Source: Lachnospiraceae bacterium (GTDB lineage: Bacteria > Bacillota > Clostridia > Lachnospirales > Lachnospiraceae). Taken from it: a stretch of 64,000 nucleotides of DNA. The notes under the pieces were generated by a model. It did not search any database. It was not told the DNA's origin and worked only from the letters and a program-made list of their open reading frames with translations. The position numbers were made by a program, and so were the translations under genes. The DNA is taken from the NCBI GenBank assembly GCA_017469945.1, contig JAFUFI010000023.1, positions 1 through 64,000 on the forward strand, read 5' to 3'. This document shows positions 45,307-56,900 of the stretch, piece by piece (within the stretch, counting starts at the first letter, position 1; the number at the start of each line of letters is the position of its first letter).

Positions 45307-45323
45307 TTTATATTAAATAAAGT

Positions 45324-45372
45324 AAAATAGTATTTGGGTGGATTATGTTTTTCGCCTAAATACTATTTTTTT
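45324..45372 (+). terminator. Strong terminator-like hairpin 14 bases before the DUF4867 start
   Basis: AAAATAGTATTTGGG (45324-45338) pairs with CCTAAATACTATTTT (45355-45369), 15 pairs with one G/T wobble, followed by more T. It ends only about 14 bases before the ATG at 45386, so no promoter can fit after it. Either it terminates the kinase operon and also lies in the leader of the next gene, or it is an attenuator or stabilising 5' hairpin. Confidence 0.7.
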
Positions 45373-45385
45373 GTGAGGTAAGACT

Positions 45386-46021
45386 ATGAATATTTTAAAG
45401 GTTACCGATCCTGAGTTTAGAAAATACGGCAGGGTCATTAAAAATGTCGATCTTAAGCCTCTTATCGAAGCAATGGCAAACACACCTTGCCCCGATACTT
45501 GCGTATATGTGGCCGGTGACCCCGCTCTGGAGGCAGTTTCCACAGCTAAGGATCTTCAGAGAGTATACTACGGAGAGCTCCCTATTCAGGTAGGCTACTG
45601 CAACGGACACAATCAGAAGCTCAACGCTGTTGAGTACCACAGATGCTCAGAGCTTAACATTGCTCAGACAGACGCTATTTTGATCGTTGGTATGCAGCAG
45701 GATATCGAGGATGATTTTACATATGATACATCCAAGATGGAAGCCTTCTTACTTCCTGCCGGATGCGGCGTAGAGATCTACGGAACTACTCTTCACTACG
45801 CTCCCTGCGGAGTAGACGGAAACGGCTTTAGAGTTACCATCGTACTTCCTTACGGAACAAACCACGATCTTAAGGAAGCACATGCCGAGAAGAATCCTAA
45901 TGTCTGCGACAACGAGGACAGACTTCTTGCAGCCAACAACAAGTGGCTCATCGCTCATAAGGATGGCGGACAGGCCGAGGGAAGCTTCCTTGGACTTAAG
46001 GGAGAGAACCTTTCCGTATAA
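45386..46021 (+). CDS. DUF4867-family protein, probably sugar-isomerase partner
   Basis: A 211-residue cytoplasmic protein that I recognise as DUF4867. The segments TLHYAPCGVDGNGFRVTIVLP and MEAFLLPAGCGVEIYGTT look like a cupin-type beta-barrel, which could bind a metal or sugar. No signal peptide is seen. It follows GAGGTAAG. It lies 102 bases before the fucose/arabinose-type isomerase, so it may be a sugar mutarotase-like helper or a regulator of that step. This is inferred from context only. Confidence 0.65.
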   Translation: MNILKVTDPEFRKYGRVIKNVDLKPLIEAMANTPCPDTCVYVAGDPALEAVSTAKDLQRVYYGELPIQVGYCNGHNQKLNAVEYHRCSELNIAQTDAILIVGMQQDIEDDFTYDTSKMEAFLLPAGCGVEIYGTTLHYAPCGVDGNGFRVTIVLPYGTNHDLKEAHAEKNPNVCDNEDRLLAANNKWLIAHKDGGQAEGSFLGLKGENLSV

Positions 46022-46123
46022 AGAGTTTATAGAAAATAAATATTTTATCGAAATATTTTGGTAGTAATTTAATTTTTTAAGTATATACTATTTAACACAA
46101 CTATGTATGGAGGAAATAACATC

Positions 46124-47605
46124 ATGATGACAAACATTCCTAATGTGAAACTCGGAATCATCGCGGTTAGCCGTGACTGTTTCCCTATCGCGCTTTCAAC
46201 ACAGCGCAGAAAGAACATCGTTTCCAAGTATGGTGACGATATCTACGAGTGCCAGATCACTGTAGAGAACGAGCTTGATATGCTTAAGGCTGTAGAGGAT
46301 GTAAAGAAGGCTGAGTGTAATGCTCTTGTAGTATTCCTTGGAAACTTCGGTCCCGAGACTCCCGAAACCCTTATCGCAAAGAACTTCGACGGACCTTGCA
46401 TGTTCGTTGCAGCAGCAGAAGGTGACGGAGACGTTATCAACGGACGTGGAGACGCTTATTGCGGAATGCTCAACGCTTCTTACAACCTTGGTATGAGACA
46501 TCTCGAGGCTTATATCCCCGAGTATCCTGTCGGAACAGCTGATGACATCGTTAAGATGATCAAGGACTTCGTTCCCGTAGCAAGAGCCGTGATCGGTGTT
46601 AAGAACCTTAAGATCATTACCTTCGGTCCCAGACCTCAGGACTTCTTCGCTTGTAACGCTCCCATCAAGGGACTTTACGAGATCGGCGTAGAGATCGAAG
46701 AGAACTCAGAGCTTGACCTTCTTGTTTCTTACAGAAAGCATAAGAACGATCCCCGTATTCCCGAGGTTTGTGCAGATATGGCTAAGGAAATGGGCGAAGG
46801 AAAGTACTACAAAGAGCTCAATGAGAGAATGGCTCAGTTCGAGCTTACTCTTCTTGACTGGGCAGAAGAGCACAAGGGCGCTCGTCAGTTTGTAGCATTC
46901 GCTGACAAGTGCTGGCCTGCATTCCCCGAAGAGTTCGGTTTCGAGCCCTGCTATGTAAACAGCCGTCTTGTTTCAAGAGGAATTCCTGTAGCATGTGAAG
47001 TTGACATTTACGGTGCTCTTTCAGAGTACATCGGAATGTGCGTATCTGCAGATACCGTTACTCTTCTTGACATCAACAACTCTGTTCCTCAGTACATCTT
47101 CGACGAGGACATCAAGGGCAAGTACAGCCAGTACACCCTTACCGATACATTCATGGGATTCCACTGCGGAAATACTCCCGAGTGCAAGCTTTGCTCAGAC
47201 AGAGCCGTTAAGTATCAGCTCATCCAGCACAGACTTCTCGAGCCCGAAGGAAGCGAACCCGATTTCACAAGAGGTACTCTTGAGGGAGATCTTGCTGCAT
47301 CAGATATTACCTTCTATCGTCTTCAGTGCGATTCACAGGGCAACCTTCGTTCCTACATTGCACAGGGCGAGATCTTAGACGTACCTACAAGATCATTCGG
47401 CGGTATCGGAATCTTCGCTATTCCCGAGATGGGACGTTTCTATCGTCACGTACTCGTTCAGAAGGGATATCCTCACCACGGAGCAGTTGCTTTCGCACAC
47501 GTAGGAAAGTACCTCTTCGAAGTATTCAAGTTCCTTGGAATTAAGGATATTGCATACAACCAGCCTAAGAGCCTTCCTTATCCTACTGAGAACCCTTTTG
47601 CATAA
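46124..47605 (+). CDS. L-fucose/L-arabinose isomerase-family protein
   Basis: A 493-residue protein of the FucI/AraA-like aldose-ketose isomerase superfamily. The N-terminal half is Rossmann-like (VKLGIIAVSRDCFPIALS). The C-terminal half carries metal-site acidic and His residues (MGFHCGNTPECKLC, VQKGYPHHGAVAF). I chose ATG 46124, 10 bases after GGAGG. Codon use is rich in CGT and in GTT/GCT, as in the binding-protein gene at 24046, which suggests high expression. It could interconvert L-arabinose/L-ribulose, L-fucose/L-fuculose or, with xylB nearby and no xylA present, D-xylose/D-xylulose. A terminator follows. Confidence 0.72.
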   Translation: MMTNIPNVKLGIIAVSRDCFPIALSTQRRKNIVSKYGDDIYECQITVENELDMLKAVEDVKKAECNALVVFLGNFGPETPETLIAKNFDGPCMFVAAAEGDGDVINGRGDAYCGMLNASYNLGMRHLEAYIPEYPVGTADDIVKMIKDFVPVARAVIGVKNLKIITFGPRPQDFFACNAPIKGLYEIGVEIEENSELDLLVSYRKHKNDPRIPEVCADMAKEMGEGKYYKELNERMAQFELTLLDWAEEHKGARQFVAFADKCWPAFPEEFGFEPCYVNSRLVSRGIPVACEVDIYGALSEYIGMCVSADTVTLLDINNSVPQYIFDEDIKGKYSQYTLTDTFMGFHCGNTPECKLCSDRAVKYQLIQHRLLEPEGSEPDFTRGTLEGDLAASDITFYRLQCDSQGNLRSYIAQGEILDVPTRSFGGIGIFAIPEMGRFYRHVLVQKGYPHHGAVAFAHVGKYLFEVFKFLGIKDIAYNQPKSLPYPTENPFA

Positions 47606-47683
47606 GGAAACTGTTTTCTAAAAAATAGTTTATAAAAATTTAAGAATATGAAAATAGGAAACTGATTTTCAGATTCAAATGTA

Positions 47684-47727
47684 AAGCCCTTGGTTTACTG
47701 CTATCCGGTGGAAACCAAGGGCTTTTT
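47684..47727 (+). terminator. Intrinsic terminator after the isomerase gene
   Basis: AAGCCCTTGGTTT (47684-47696) pairs perfectly with AAACCAAGGGCTT (47712-47724), followed by T. This 13-pair stem is the strongest terminator in the window. The sequence from 47728 to 47793 shows no gene; a weaker G/C stem with a T-tract near 47737-47758 may add to termination. Confidence 0.88.
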
Positions 47728-47793
47728 GCGCATGAAACCCCACTTTTGCGGGCTTTTTTTGGGTATTATTTACAGTTTCTTTGCCGATAACTA

Positions 47794-47802
47794 TGGTATA
47801 AT
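47794..47802 (+). promoter_or_regulatory. Extended -10 promoter of the giant surface protein gene
   Basis: TGGTATAAT is an extended -10 element with a perfect TATAAT. No good -35 sits 16-18 bases upstream (TTTACA at 47769 is 22 bases away). Transcription would start near 47809, leaving a leader of about 135 bases before the GTG start. Confidence 0.55.
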
Positions 47803-47944
47803 CCGAGTTATGTTTACCGAATAAATAGTTTTAAAGGACGGAAACTGTCAACATAGATCTTGTTTAGAGAATTGTTATTTGAGTTTAAAAGTAAGGCTAA
47901 AAGAATATCATCTGAGCGCTCATGATAACAAATGGAGTTGGATT

Positions 47945-50900
47945 GTGAGTTTTATCAAAAACACTTTTTCATTTTTCCCCAATAGTAATGACAAATTAAA
48001 GAAAAAAAACAGTTTAGGGCTTACAAGAAGAATAACCGCCATCGGTATGTCTATACTTGTAGGTTTTAGCGGTATTGATATTCCTGTCTTGGCAGACGGA
48101 AGCGAAGGCGGTGACAATATCGAAAACCAGGGCGGCGCGGGCCAGGGAGAAACCCAGGGCGGCGCAGAAAAAACAGCCGTTGCTGTTCCTGCTTTGACCG
48201 GATGGAGCGACGGAACCGTTGCAAACTGGGAACTTGTCGAAAACTGTAACTATAAAGTTTTCCTTTACAGAGAAGGAGAGCAGGAAGCTATCGCTTCGGC
48301 TACGGGTGTAACCGTTGGAAGCTATGATTTTTCCGAAAGCTTTTTATCTGCCGGAAAGTATACCTATAAGGTTCAGGCGGTTCCTACGGATGCTATTTCA
48401 GAGACAAGTAAGGAATCTGATCTAAGCTCCGAAGCAGGCTACTCTTATGCTGTAAGCGTTTCGATATCCCGGGGAGAGCATATAACTTCAGTTTCTCCCG
48501 CAAGTACTCTTCTTATAGCCGGAAAGAACGGAAGAAATTCCGTAAGTATAAGTGCAGAGGCAGATACTGAGGGAGGATGGGTATTTGACTCATGGAGCTC
48601 TCTGCCTGAAGGGATGACTCTTTCAAACGGCGCAGAAAGCAGAGAAAATACTCTTTCGATAGATGGCTCATACAGCGGAGAACTCTCCGTATCCTTAACA
48701 GCAACAGGCAAGGAAGATCCTACGCCGGTTATTCCTGTTTGGGAGGTTTATCCTTCTTCGAACGTAAATCTTACCTACAGCGCAGAGGCGCAGGTAATTA
48801 ACGCATGTTTAGATGTTCCCGAAGAAAACGTAACTTATAAGTGGTTTAAAAAGACAGGGGATGAGTTTACTCTTATTACCGGATCATCCGGAAGTCGGTT
48901 GTCTGTAAGAAATGTGGCTGACTCGGGAGTATACAAGGTTTCGGCTGATTATACAATTACTAAGAAAACCGGAACCGTTATAAACGGAACTCTCGAGGGA
49001 GAGCCCTTTAACGTAAATATCGCTAAGGCGCCCCTATCCGTAAAGGCAGATACCGTTAACGTAACATATTTAGAAGATGGCCCCGGATCCTTTACCTTTA
49101 AGTATTACGGGCTTTTGGGAGATGATGGGGATAGCGCCGGAGATGCTGCTCCTTCGGAGAGCGCAAAGATTACTTCTGCCGGAAGCTTTACCTGCAGCTA
49201 CGCTTCGGGAGATAATGCCGGAAACTATTGGATCGTGCAAGACCCTAATGGCGGAGCATTTAGCAGCGACAATTACGAGATAACGGTTGATGAAACCGGG
49301 CTTTTAAAGGTAGCTTCAAAGGCTGCCGGAGAGGGTACTAATGTCAGCGCTGTTTTGGAAAGCACATCATGTAAATATACCGGAAGCGCTGTTACTCCCG
49401 GGGTTATTGTAACCGACGGAGATATTTCACAAACTCTTACAAGCGAAGATTACTCGGTTTCATATTTTAACAATACTTCTATGGGATCGGCTGATGACGC
49501 AAACGGACCCAGAGCGGTAATAAGCTTTAAGAGAAACTATACCGGAAGTATTACTCTTCATTTTGATATCACAAAGGGAGCATATATCCCTGTCGTAACC
49601 ATTGACAATTACACGCCCGGAGAGTGGATATACGGAACTGGCTCAAAGAGTCTTTCGGTAGGAAATTTCCCGGATGATATGACGGACGCCGAAAAGGCAA
49701 ATTACAGAATCTACTACGTAAGCGGACATAAATCTCAGGAGGAGATAAATAAGCTCTCTACAGGTTCTGTCAATCAGCCCGTTGATGCCGGAGATTATAC
49801 CGCATTTGCTATAGTAGGTTCATCATCTAAGTATGAGAGTACACATTCAGCTCCCTGCCACTTTACAATAAGCCCCAAGACCATCACTCTTACCGCCGGA
49901 AGCGGAAGCTGGGTTTACGACGGCAATGCCCATACAAATTCTTCGTTTTCACCTTCAAAGGACGATGCGGACAGTCAGTTTGTTAAAAGCTCCGAGTCCT
50001 TTAAGAGTATTGAGGTTGGGGGCTCTATCACAGACGTTGGAACTGCGGCAAATAAGATTTCCTATACCCTTTCATCCTCCACAAAGGCCTCAAACTATAA
50101 CATAGTCTGTGTTGACGGAGTACTTGAGGTGACTCCAACAGCCCTTCCTTCCCCTGCGGGATGCGAGTGGGATGAAGCAGTTGCGGGAAGAGCCACATGG
50201 GTGGCTGTTGCAAAAAAAGATCTTACGGTTAAATACAAGGTAACTTTGTATGCGTACAATCCCGCCACCGAAAAGGAATCTGTTATTCCCGTAAACGGAC
50301 AGGCTTTCAATATCTGCGAGTCAAACAGCATTGATTTTGCCGAAGCTATCCATACAAGCGCGGATAATTCCGATGATGCAAAGTCCTATTTCTTTACCGT
50401 AGAGACTGTTTCCTTTGGCGGTAAGAGCAAGAATAACTATGCCGATTCTGCAGACTGCGGAACATCCCCTATGCTTTATTCGGCTACGATTACTATTGAT
50501 AGGTCCTATGGCGGTGTGGACCAGTCTGAAAAGATCAAAAGACTGGATCTTGGCACCTTTGGCCAAAGAATAACCCTTATTCAGGGTGAGAGCGTTATCA
50601 TCTACGGTGAGGCCAATGAGGGATATACATTAAACGACTTCGGAAGTAGTGATGAAAGTGCTTCTTTGATCAGTAAAACCAATCTGTCAAAGGAAGGGAC
50701 AGTTTCAAGGGCAAGACTCAGTCTTACTTCCGATATGGAGGAGTCGCTGCCGAATGTAAAATATACTGCGTATATAGTAGATACATTTCCTACCCTTAAA
50801 TCATTTACCGCGGAGAATCTTGAACCGGATCTTTCCGGAGTTAAGTTAAAAGCAACGGTCAGCGATCTTATCGGACTTGATGCATACAGATTTGTCCCTG

Positions 50901-53900
50901 TAACAAAGGACGCTGTAACCGGAACATACTCTGTATCAGACGATACCGTAGAGTGGGTAAGTCTTGGGGGAGCTACAGGCGATAAGACTGTAACCGGGAA
51001 TGTTTACGCGTCCGGCCTTTACGGAATACAGGTAAGGGACGTTGGAGGAAATGTTTTGCCTCCTCACAAGGGAATCTCAGTATACGAGATACAGTTTGAT
51101 CCCGGAGAGGGAAGCGGCTCTATGAGCCCTATTTACAAAGCTGAGAATACAGCTCCCGTTCTCCCCCCGGCTAACAAGTTTACAAAAGATCATTATCAGT
51201 TTAAGTACTGGAGCGGAGCAAAAACAGGTATCAGTGTTGACGGCGCTGCTATGGTAGCCAATGTAAACGATACTCTCGTTGCCCAGTGGACTAACGAAAA
51301 GGTTAACTATACCGTTAATTACTTTTATATGAACGGAAACGGAGAGTATCCCGCCCAGCCTGAGGTCAGTGCTGTTTTTCAGGGAAATCACGGCGATGTT
51401 ATAGACGTTAATAACTCTGACATCCAAAAGCCCAGGGCCAATTACTCTTTAGATACTTCCGATGGACATAACGACTCTGTTTCGCTTGTTCCTGAAAACT
51501 ATCCTCAGGGAATAGTTTTGAATGTATACTACAAGACCGGTCAGTACTCGGTTACATACACCTACAGACTGCCCGGGGAAGATGAAGATACCGTTATAGT
51601 TCAGAACTATTACTACAATCAGGCTATTTCCGAGGCGGATAAGCCTTCAGCGCCCGGATATGACTTTGTCGGATGGGAGTTTGGCGGAAGCGGAGTCGCT
51701 CCCGAGACCATGCCGGCAAATGATCTATACGCAAGCGGAACCTTCAAGGCTAAGGATACGACTTTTAAGGTTGTTTATCACTTAGAAACAATAGGAAACG
51801 GCGAGGCAAAGACCGGGATCTTTGCTGTTAATGACGATCTTACAAGAGTACTTAAAGCTAAAACCGATGACAGTATTACAGCCCTTTTAGACGGAGAGGA
51901 AAATGTAGGAACGGTTGTAGCAGGCACTGTCGAAGGATTTACTTTAAAGACTGTAAGCGTATCTTACGGCGCGGCAGACGGAGAGAGTCTCCCCGAGATC
52001 GCAGATACGAAAGCCGGCACTGTAAAGTACGATCCTTTGGATACCTTATATATCAACTACTACTATGAAAGAAACGTTTACGATCTTTTTGTTGATGTTT
52101 ATAAGGGAAGCAGAGAGTCTGAGACTAATCATATATTCAGACATACCGAAAAACATCAGTATCAGGAGCAATTAGATATAGACAAGTTCTCGGAGCCTGA
52201 TTATTATCTTGGACAGTCCGCCTACGGATCCCCGGCAAAGGACGATTCGGGCAACGATTTTTCTATGCCCCAAGGTTTTGTATTTGCAAGCTATACCGAT
52301 TACTCCACAGGTAATAAACCCTCTAAAATGCCTGCGGGAGATATGAGTATTACCAAAGACGTAATTTCTAACGAAAATGCGGAGTTCAAACTTGAACTTT
52401 ATTTCGAGACGGGAACCATTGGTGAGTATGAATTAAAGTCTACTCTTGTTTACGACTATCCGATAGGCGGAAATATTCATATCGTAGCGGATAAAAGAGA
52501 TGATGAGGGAAATGATTATTTCCTTGCTTACAACGATTTTGTTAAGACAGTAAATAATTATGGTTACTATACCCATACCCTGATTTCTGAGGCTGACGCA
52601 AACGGAAATCTTTCAAAGGAAGAGGGCGTTGTTTTGGACGATGATTCTCTTGTTTTAAAGGTTTACTTTGAAAGAAGAAGCACAACGGCCACCGTCAGCT
52701 ATAAGTACAAGGCTACCGGTGGAGAAGAGACCGAGATAGCAAGCTATCAGGTTACGGGTAAGTGGGGAACTTCATTTGCCTTCGATCCCGATCTTTTATT
52801 TGACAATATTTCGGAGGCTGAAGCAAGGAACAGATTAGCTGCCCTCGGAAGTAATATAACGACGGATGCCGAGTTTACAAATAACGGCCTTTCGACAGAC
52901 TTTAGAAACGCTTCCTACCTTGTTTCCTACACAAGCCATTACAGATACTTTAACGCCAACGGCATCGTTACAAACACCTATCCTTCCTATACCTTTACAA
53001 CTATAGGAAGCGGTATTGAAGTAGATCCCGGGTACCCTGCAAAGAGCGTAAGTAGCGCGGGAATAAGCGATACTGTACTCAGCTACTTCTCTGTAGATGA
53101 TACTTACAACAGAGTTACGGTTTATTACAACCAGATATCCGAGAAGGAAGATTTCTATATTGACCTTAGGATCACCAGAGCACATCTTAAGGATCAAAGC
53201 TTTGACTGGTGGACAAGCCTTAACGGAGATAAGAACATAACAAAGACCTATGATGACAATACTACAGCTGTTCCTATTCTTTACGGATATGACGGAGACG
53301 CAGAAACAGACGGAGAAGAGTACTATCAGGTAAGAGTTATCAATAAATGCGCTGTTGTAACGGCGGCGAAAAAAAGCGAGGCAGCAGATGGCTTAGACGA
53401 TTATCCGGCCGCTAACGCAAAAAGCAGAAGCTATGATTACACCGGAATAGACTTAAATGATGCAAGAAATCTTCACCCGGGATGTAAATATATAGGCGGA
53501 GATTACTTCTTCTACGATCCTTTATTAAATACAGGGGAAAAGACCGGTGCATTCGGAAATGAGCCTGTTGTATTTAAGGTTGATAGCTCAGACAGATTCC
53601 TTCAGGGAGCTTACGTTTCCTACGGAATTGGATCGGGAACCCATGAAAGAGCATTTTGTGATGATTTTCTCAGCAATTATCAGGATGAGCATGATGAAGA
53701 TTCCGGACGCTATGAGCCCGAAAGAACAGCTCTTGCTTACGATAATTTAAGTTATGGCGGAACATACGTAAGCGGAGACCACGGATATCTCAATGTTTAC
53801 TATTACTACCGTGAAAACTGCAGACTTTCCTTCTACTTTAACGGAAGTATCTACAGCGATCAGGTAGCAAACTCATACGTATACGGCTCGGTTGTGCCTA

Positions 53901-56900
53901 AGGAAGATGTTAAATGCGACAGCGTGGAAAAGCGCACCGGATATGATGTAGCCTGGTATACCGATGAGGCTTACTCAGTACCTGTTCCGGATGACGGCCT
54001 TACTATGGACCGCAACAGAACCGTCTACGGAAGGTATGAAAAGAGCACCATCCGCAATATGGAGTATATTTACTACCAGCTTGCGGACCCCATTACGGTC
54101 AGCGGAAATACATACAATTATGTAAACCAAGATAACCTTGATGACATTATTGCTAAGCTTGAAAGCGAAGGAAAAACTCTTTCAAAGGAAGAGTCAGCAG
54201 CGCAGGTTAACGTTGGAACAAGCGATGTTCCTATCTATAAAACAGCCAAAACAATAAAGTATTTCCTCGACGAAGCTCCGGTATTTACAAGTATCGAGAG
54301 GCCGACCCTTACCTATACGGAGATAACCTTAAGCAAGCAAGATGCCGATTACGAGGAGTATTACTTAGACGGTTATGACGGATTTTTCTACAACGAGACC
54401 AACACAGATAACCGCTCATACGGATATGTTAATACCACTCCCATAATCCTGAAGGTTTATTTTGCGAGGGACCAGTATAACGTTGAAGTACTTAACAATG
54501 TATCGGAGACCGATAACCCCGAGCTGAGAAAGTTCTCCATCGGCCAGCATGTAGCATTGGCATCTCCCGTAAAGGGCGGATATACCTTTGACCATTGGAA
54601 CTGGAAAAAGTGGAACGGAAGCAGTTACGAGGACTTTACTCCCGTTATTGAAGCGGGAGAGGAGTATTTCAAGATGCCGGGATTTGATCTTCAGGCATCT
54701 GCGCAGTACGTACCCGCTGCTTTTGACCAGAAAATAGTGCACCTTTTCCAGAAGGAGGACAGCTCCTATTCTTCAGACTTTATCTCTTTGCATGAAACAG
54801 GAGATACTGCCGCTGATGTAACCTTTGGTGATAGGCTTTATCAAAATGCTGACATCTGGGGAACAGCGAATGCACCTGAGGCAGTAAGGATCGTAACTGA
54901 GTCAGGAGAGCTTTACTTCGCAGGCGCTTCCTTAAGTGGAGGACAGATTACGGTAAGTGAGTCTGATCTTGTTGCGGCTGTTACCGAAGAGAGCGTCACA
55001 AGCGAGAATATAGCGGACTTAGACAGCTTTGCACTGCCTGATGATAACTTTGAACTGTTTGGATACAGCTACGGTCTATACAAGGACGGACTTAGCGTTG
55101 TCAGATACGCTAAGGGTGCTTCCGGGCCTATAGCTAAATACGGCATGGAAATAGAGCTTTACTACGCAAGAAGCGCCAACTATACTGTTGAACTTTCGGG
55201 AATTGCAACGGACGGAGCCGAAAGCGGCCTGATTTTATCAGGGGCCGGAATGTACTTTTTCGGTGAGAACGCTACTATCAGCGCCCATCTTAGCGACGGC
55301 TATACCTTTATAGGATGGTTTGATGAGAGTGACATTGAAAACGGACTTATAAAGTCAGGAGCTCATGCTCTTTCAACAAATACTGAAATGACCATACCCG
55401 TAAGGGAAGACATTAAGCTTGTTGCTTTGGTAAAGCCGAATAAAACCATAGCTCCTACCTTAAGATTTTCCGGAAAAGAAAGCTACACATACGGATATGC
55501 CGATTCTGCGGATAATACCATAACCGCTATTGCCGGAACTTCCTTTACCGCACAGGATGAAGAGTGCATAGGACTTTCAGACGAAGAGATCGCGGCGCTT
55601 AATGCACAGGCACAAAAGACCAAGATCACAGGATATCAGTGGTATCTTGTTAAGACAAATGAGGATGGATCGGAGGATATATCTATCCCCGAGGGAACAA
55701 CCTCGTCCGCAACCTACAGATTTACTCCGGGTAAAAATGCCGGTACATATACCTACCGCATTAAGGTGATGTACGAGAGAACCGATAACGGAAGAAGCGG
55801 TTTTATCACAAAGGACTTTGACGTCGTTGTAAACAAGGCTCCGATGAGCGTTACGACAACGTCTTACCACGGAATCTACGATAACAGATTCCACTCGATC
55901 TCCTTAAGCGTTAAAAAGCCCGGTGCAGCATCTGATTATGAGATTTATTATCATCCCGATACTCAGATCACAGCGGAAAACTTTAATACTCTCGAGGGTA
56001 TTACGGGAGAACTTCCTCTTTATAAGGATGTTAAGGTTGATGCACAGGGATATGAAACCTGCCACACAACATATATCTATATTAAGGATAAGACAGGAAA
56101 CTACGAGGATTATATAGGAGAGCAGGACGTTTGGATCGATCCAAAGACTGTAAGCATTAAGCCTACAAACAACATCTTCAGCAAGATGTACGACGGCTCT
56201 GTTAAAGTAAACGGATCCGTAACGGAAGTCGGTTCCGACCTTTACAGACTTTCCCGGGGTGAGTTCTATACTGTTCAGGGATATGTTGACGGAGATGCGG
56301 ATACCAGGGCCTACATACTTGACTGTAATGCAAATTATGACAGCGAGCATGTGAGAACTGCAAAGGCCTTTGTTGTTTCCGATATGAGGATAGTAAACAG
56401 GGAAAGCGGAGATGTTATATACAACTATGTATTCCCCGAAAGCGCGACTCTTTCCTTTACGGGAAATATTACCGCAAGACCGCTTGACATTGAATGGGTA
56501 TTCCCGGAGGAGACGGTAGAGGTTGAAGGAGAGACTGTTCCCTACTATACCTATAACGGAGAGCTTCAGGGGCCCGGAATCAGATTATCCGAGAATCAGA
56601 CCTATCCGATCCCTGCCTTAGACGCGGATATTTCCGAAACCCTTTCCGTATCCGGTAAGCAGGAAAACGCAGGGTTATACAGCGCAGTAGCGGCAGTTTC
56701 GGTTAACGACCAGTCCCATTACGAATCATCGGATTACAGCTTCTCCATTACAAACCAAAAGTATGTTATCGGAAAGCGACCCGTTGAAGTTACGCCGGTT
56801 TCAAAGACCGTTACCTATAACGGACAGGCCCGGACTATTACAGAATATACCGCAAACGGACTCATAGGTTCCCATACAAGTACGGCTCAAAGCGTAAAGT

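Noticed and set aside
47879-47944. TTG start of the giant protein
   Set aside because: In frame, but without a good Shine-Dalgarno sequence; the GTG at 47945 has GGAG seven bases upstream and leaves a normal signal peptide. Kept as an alternative.
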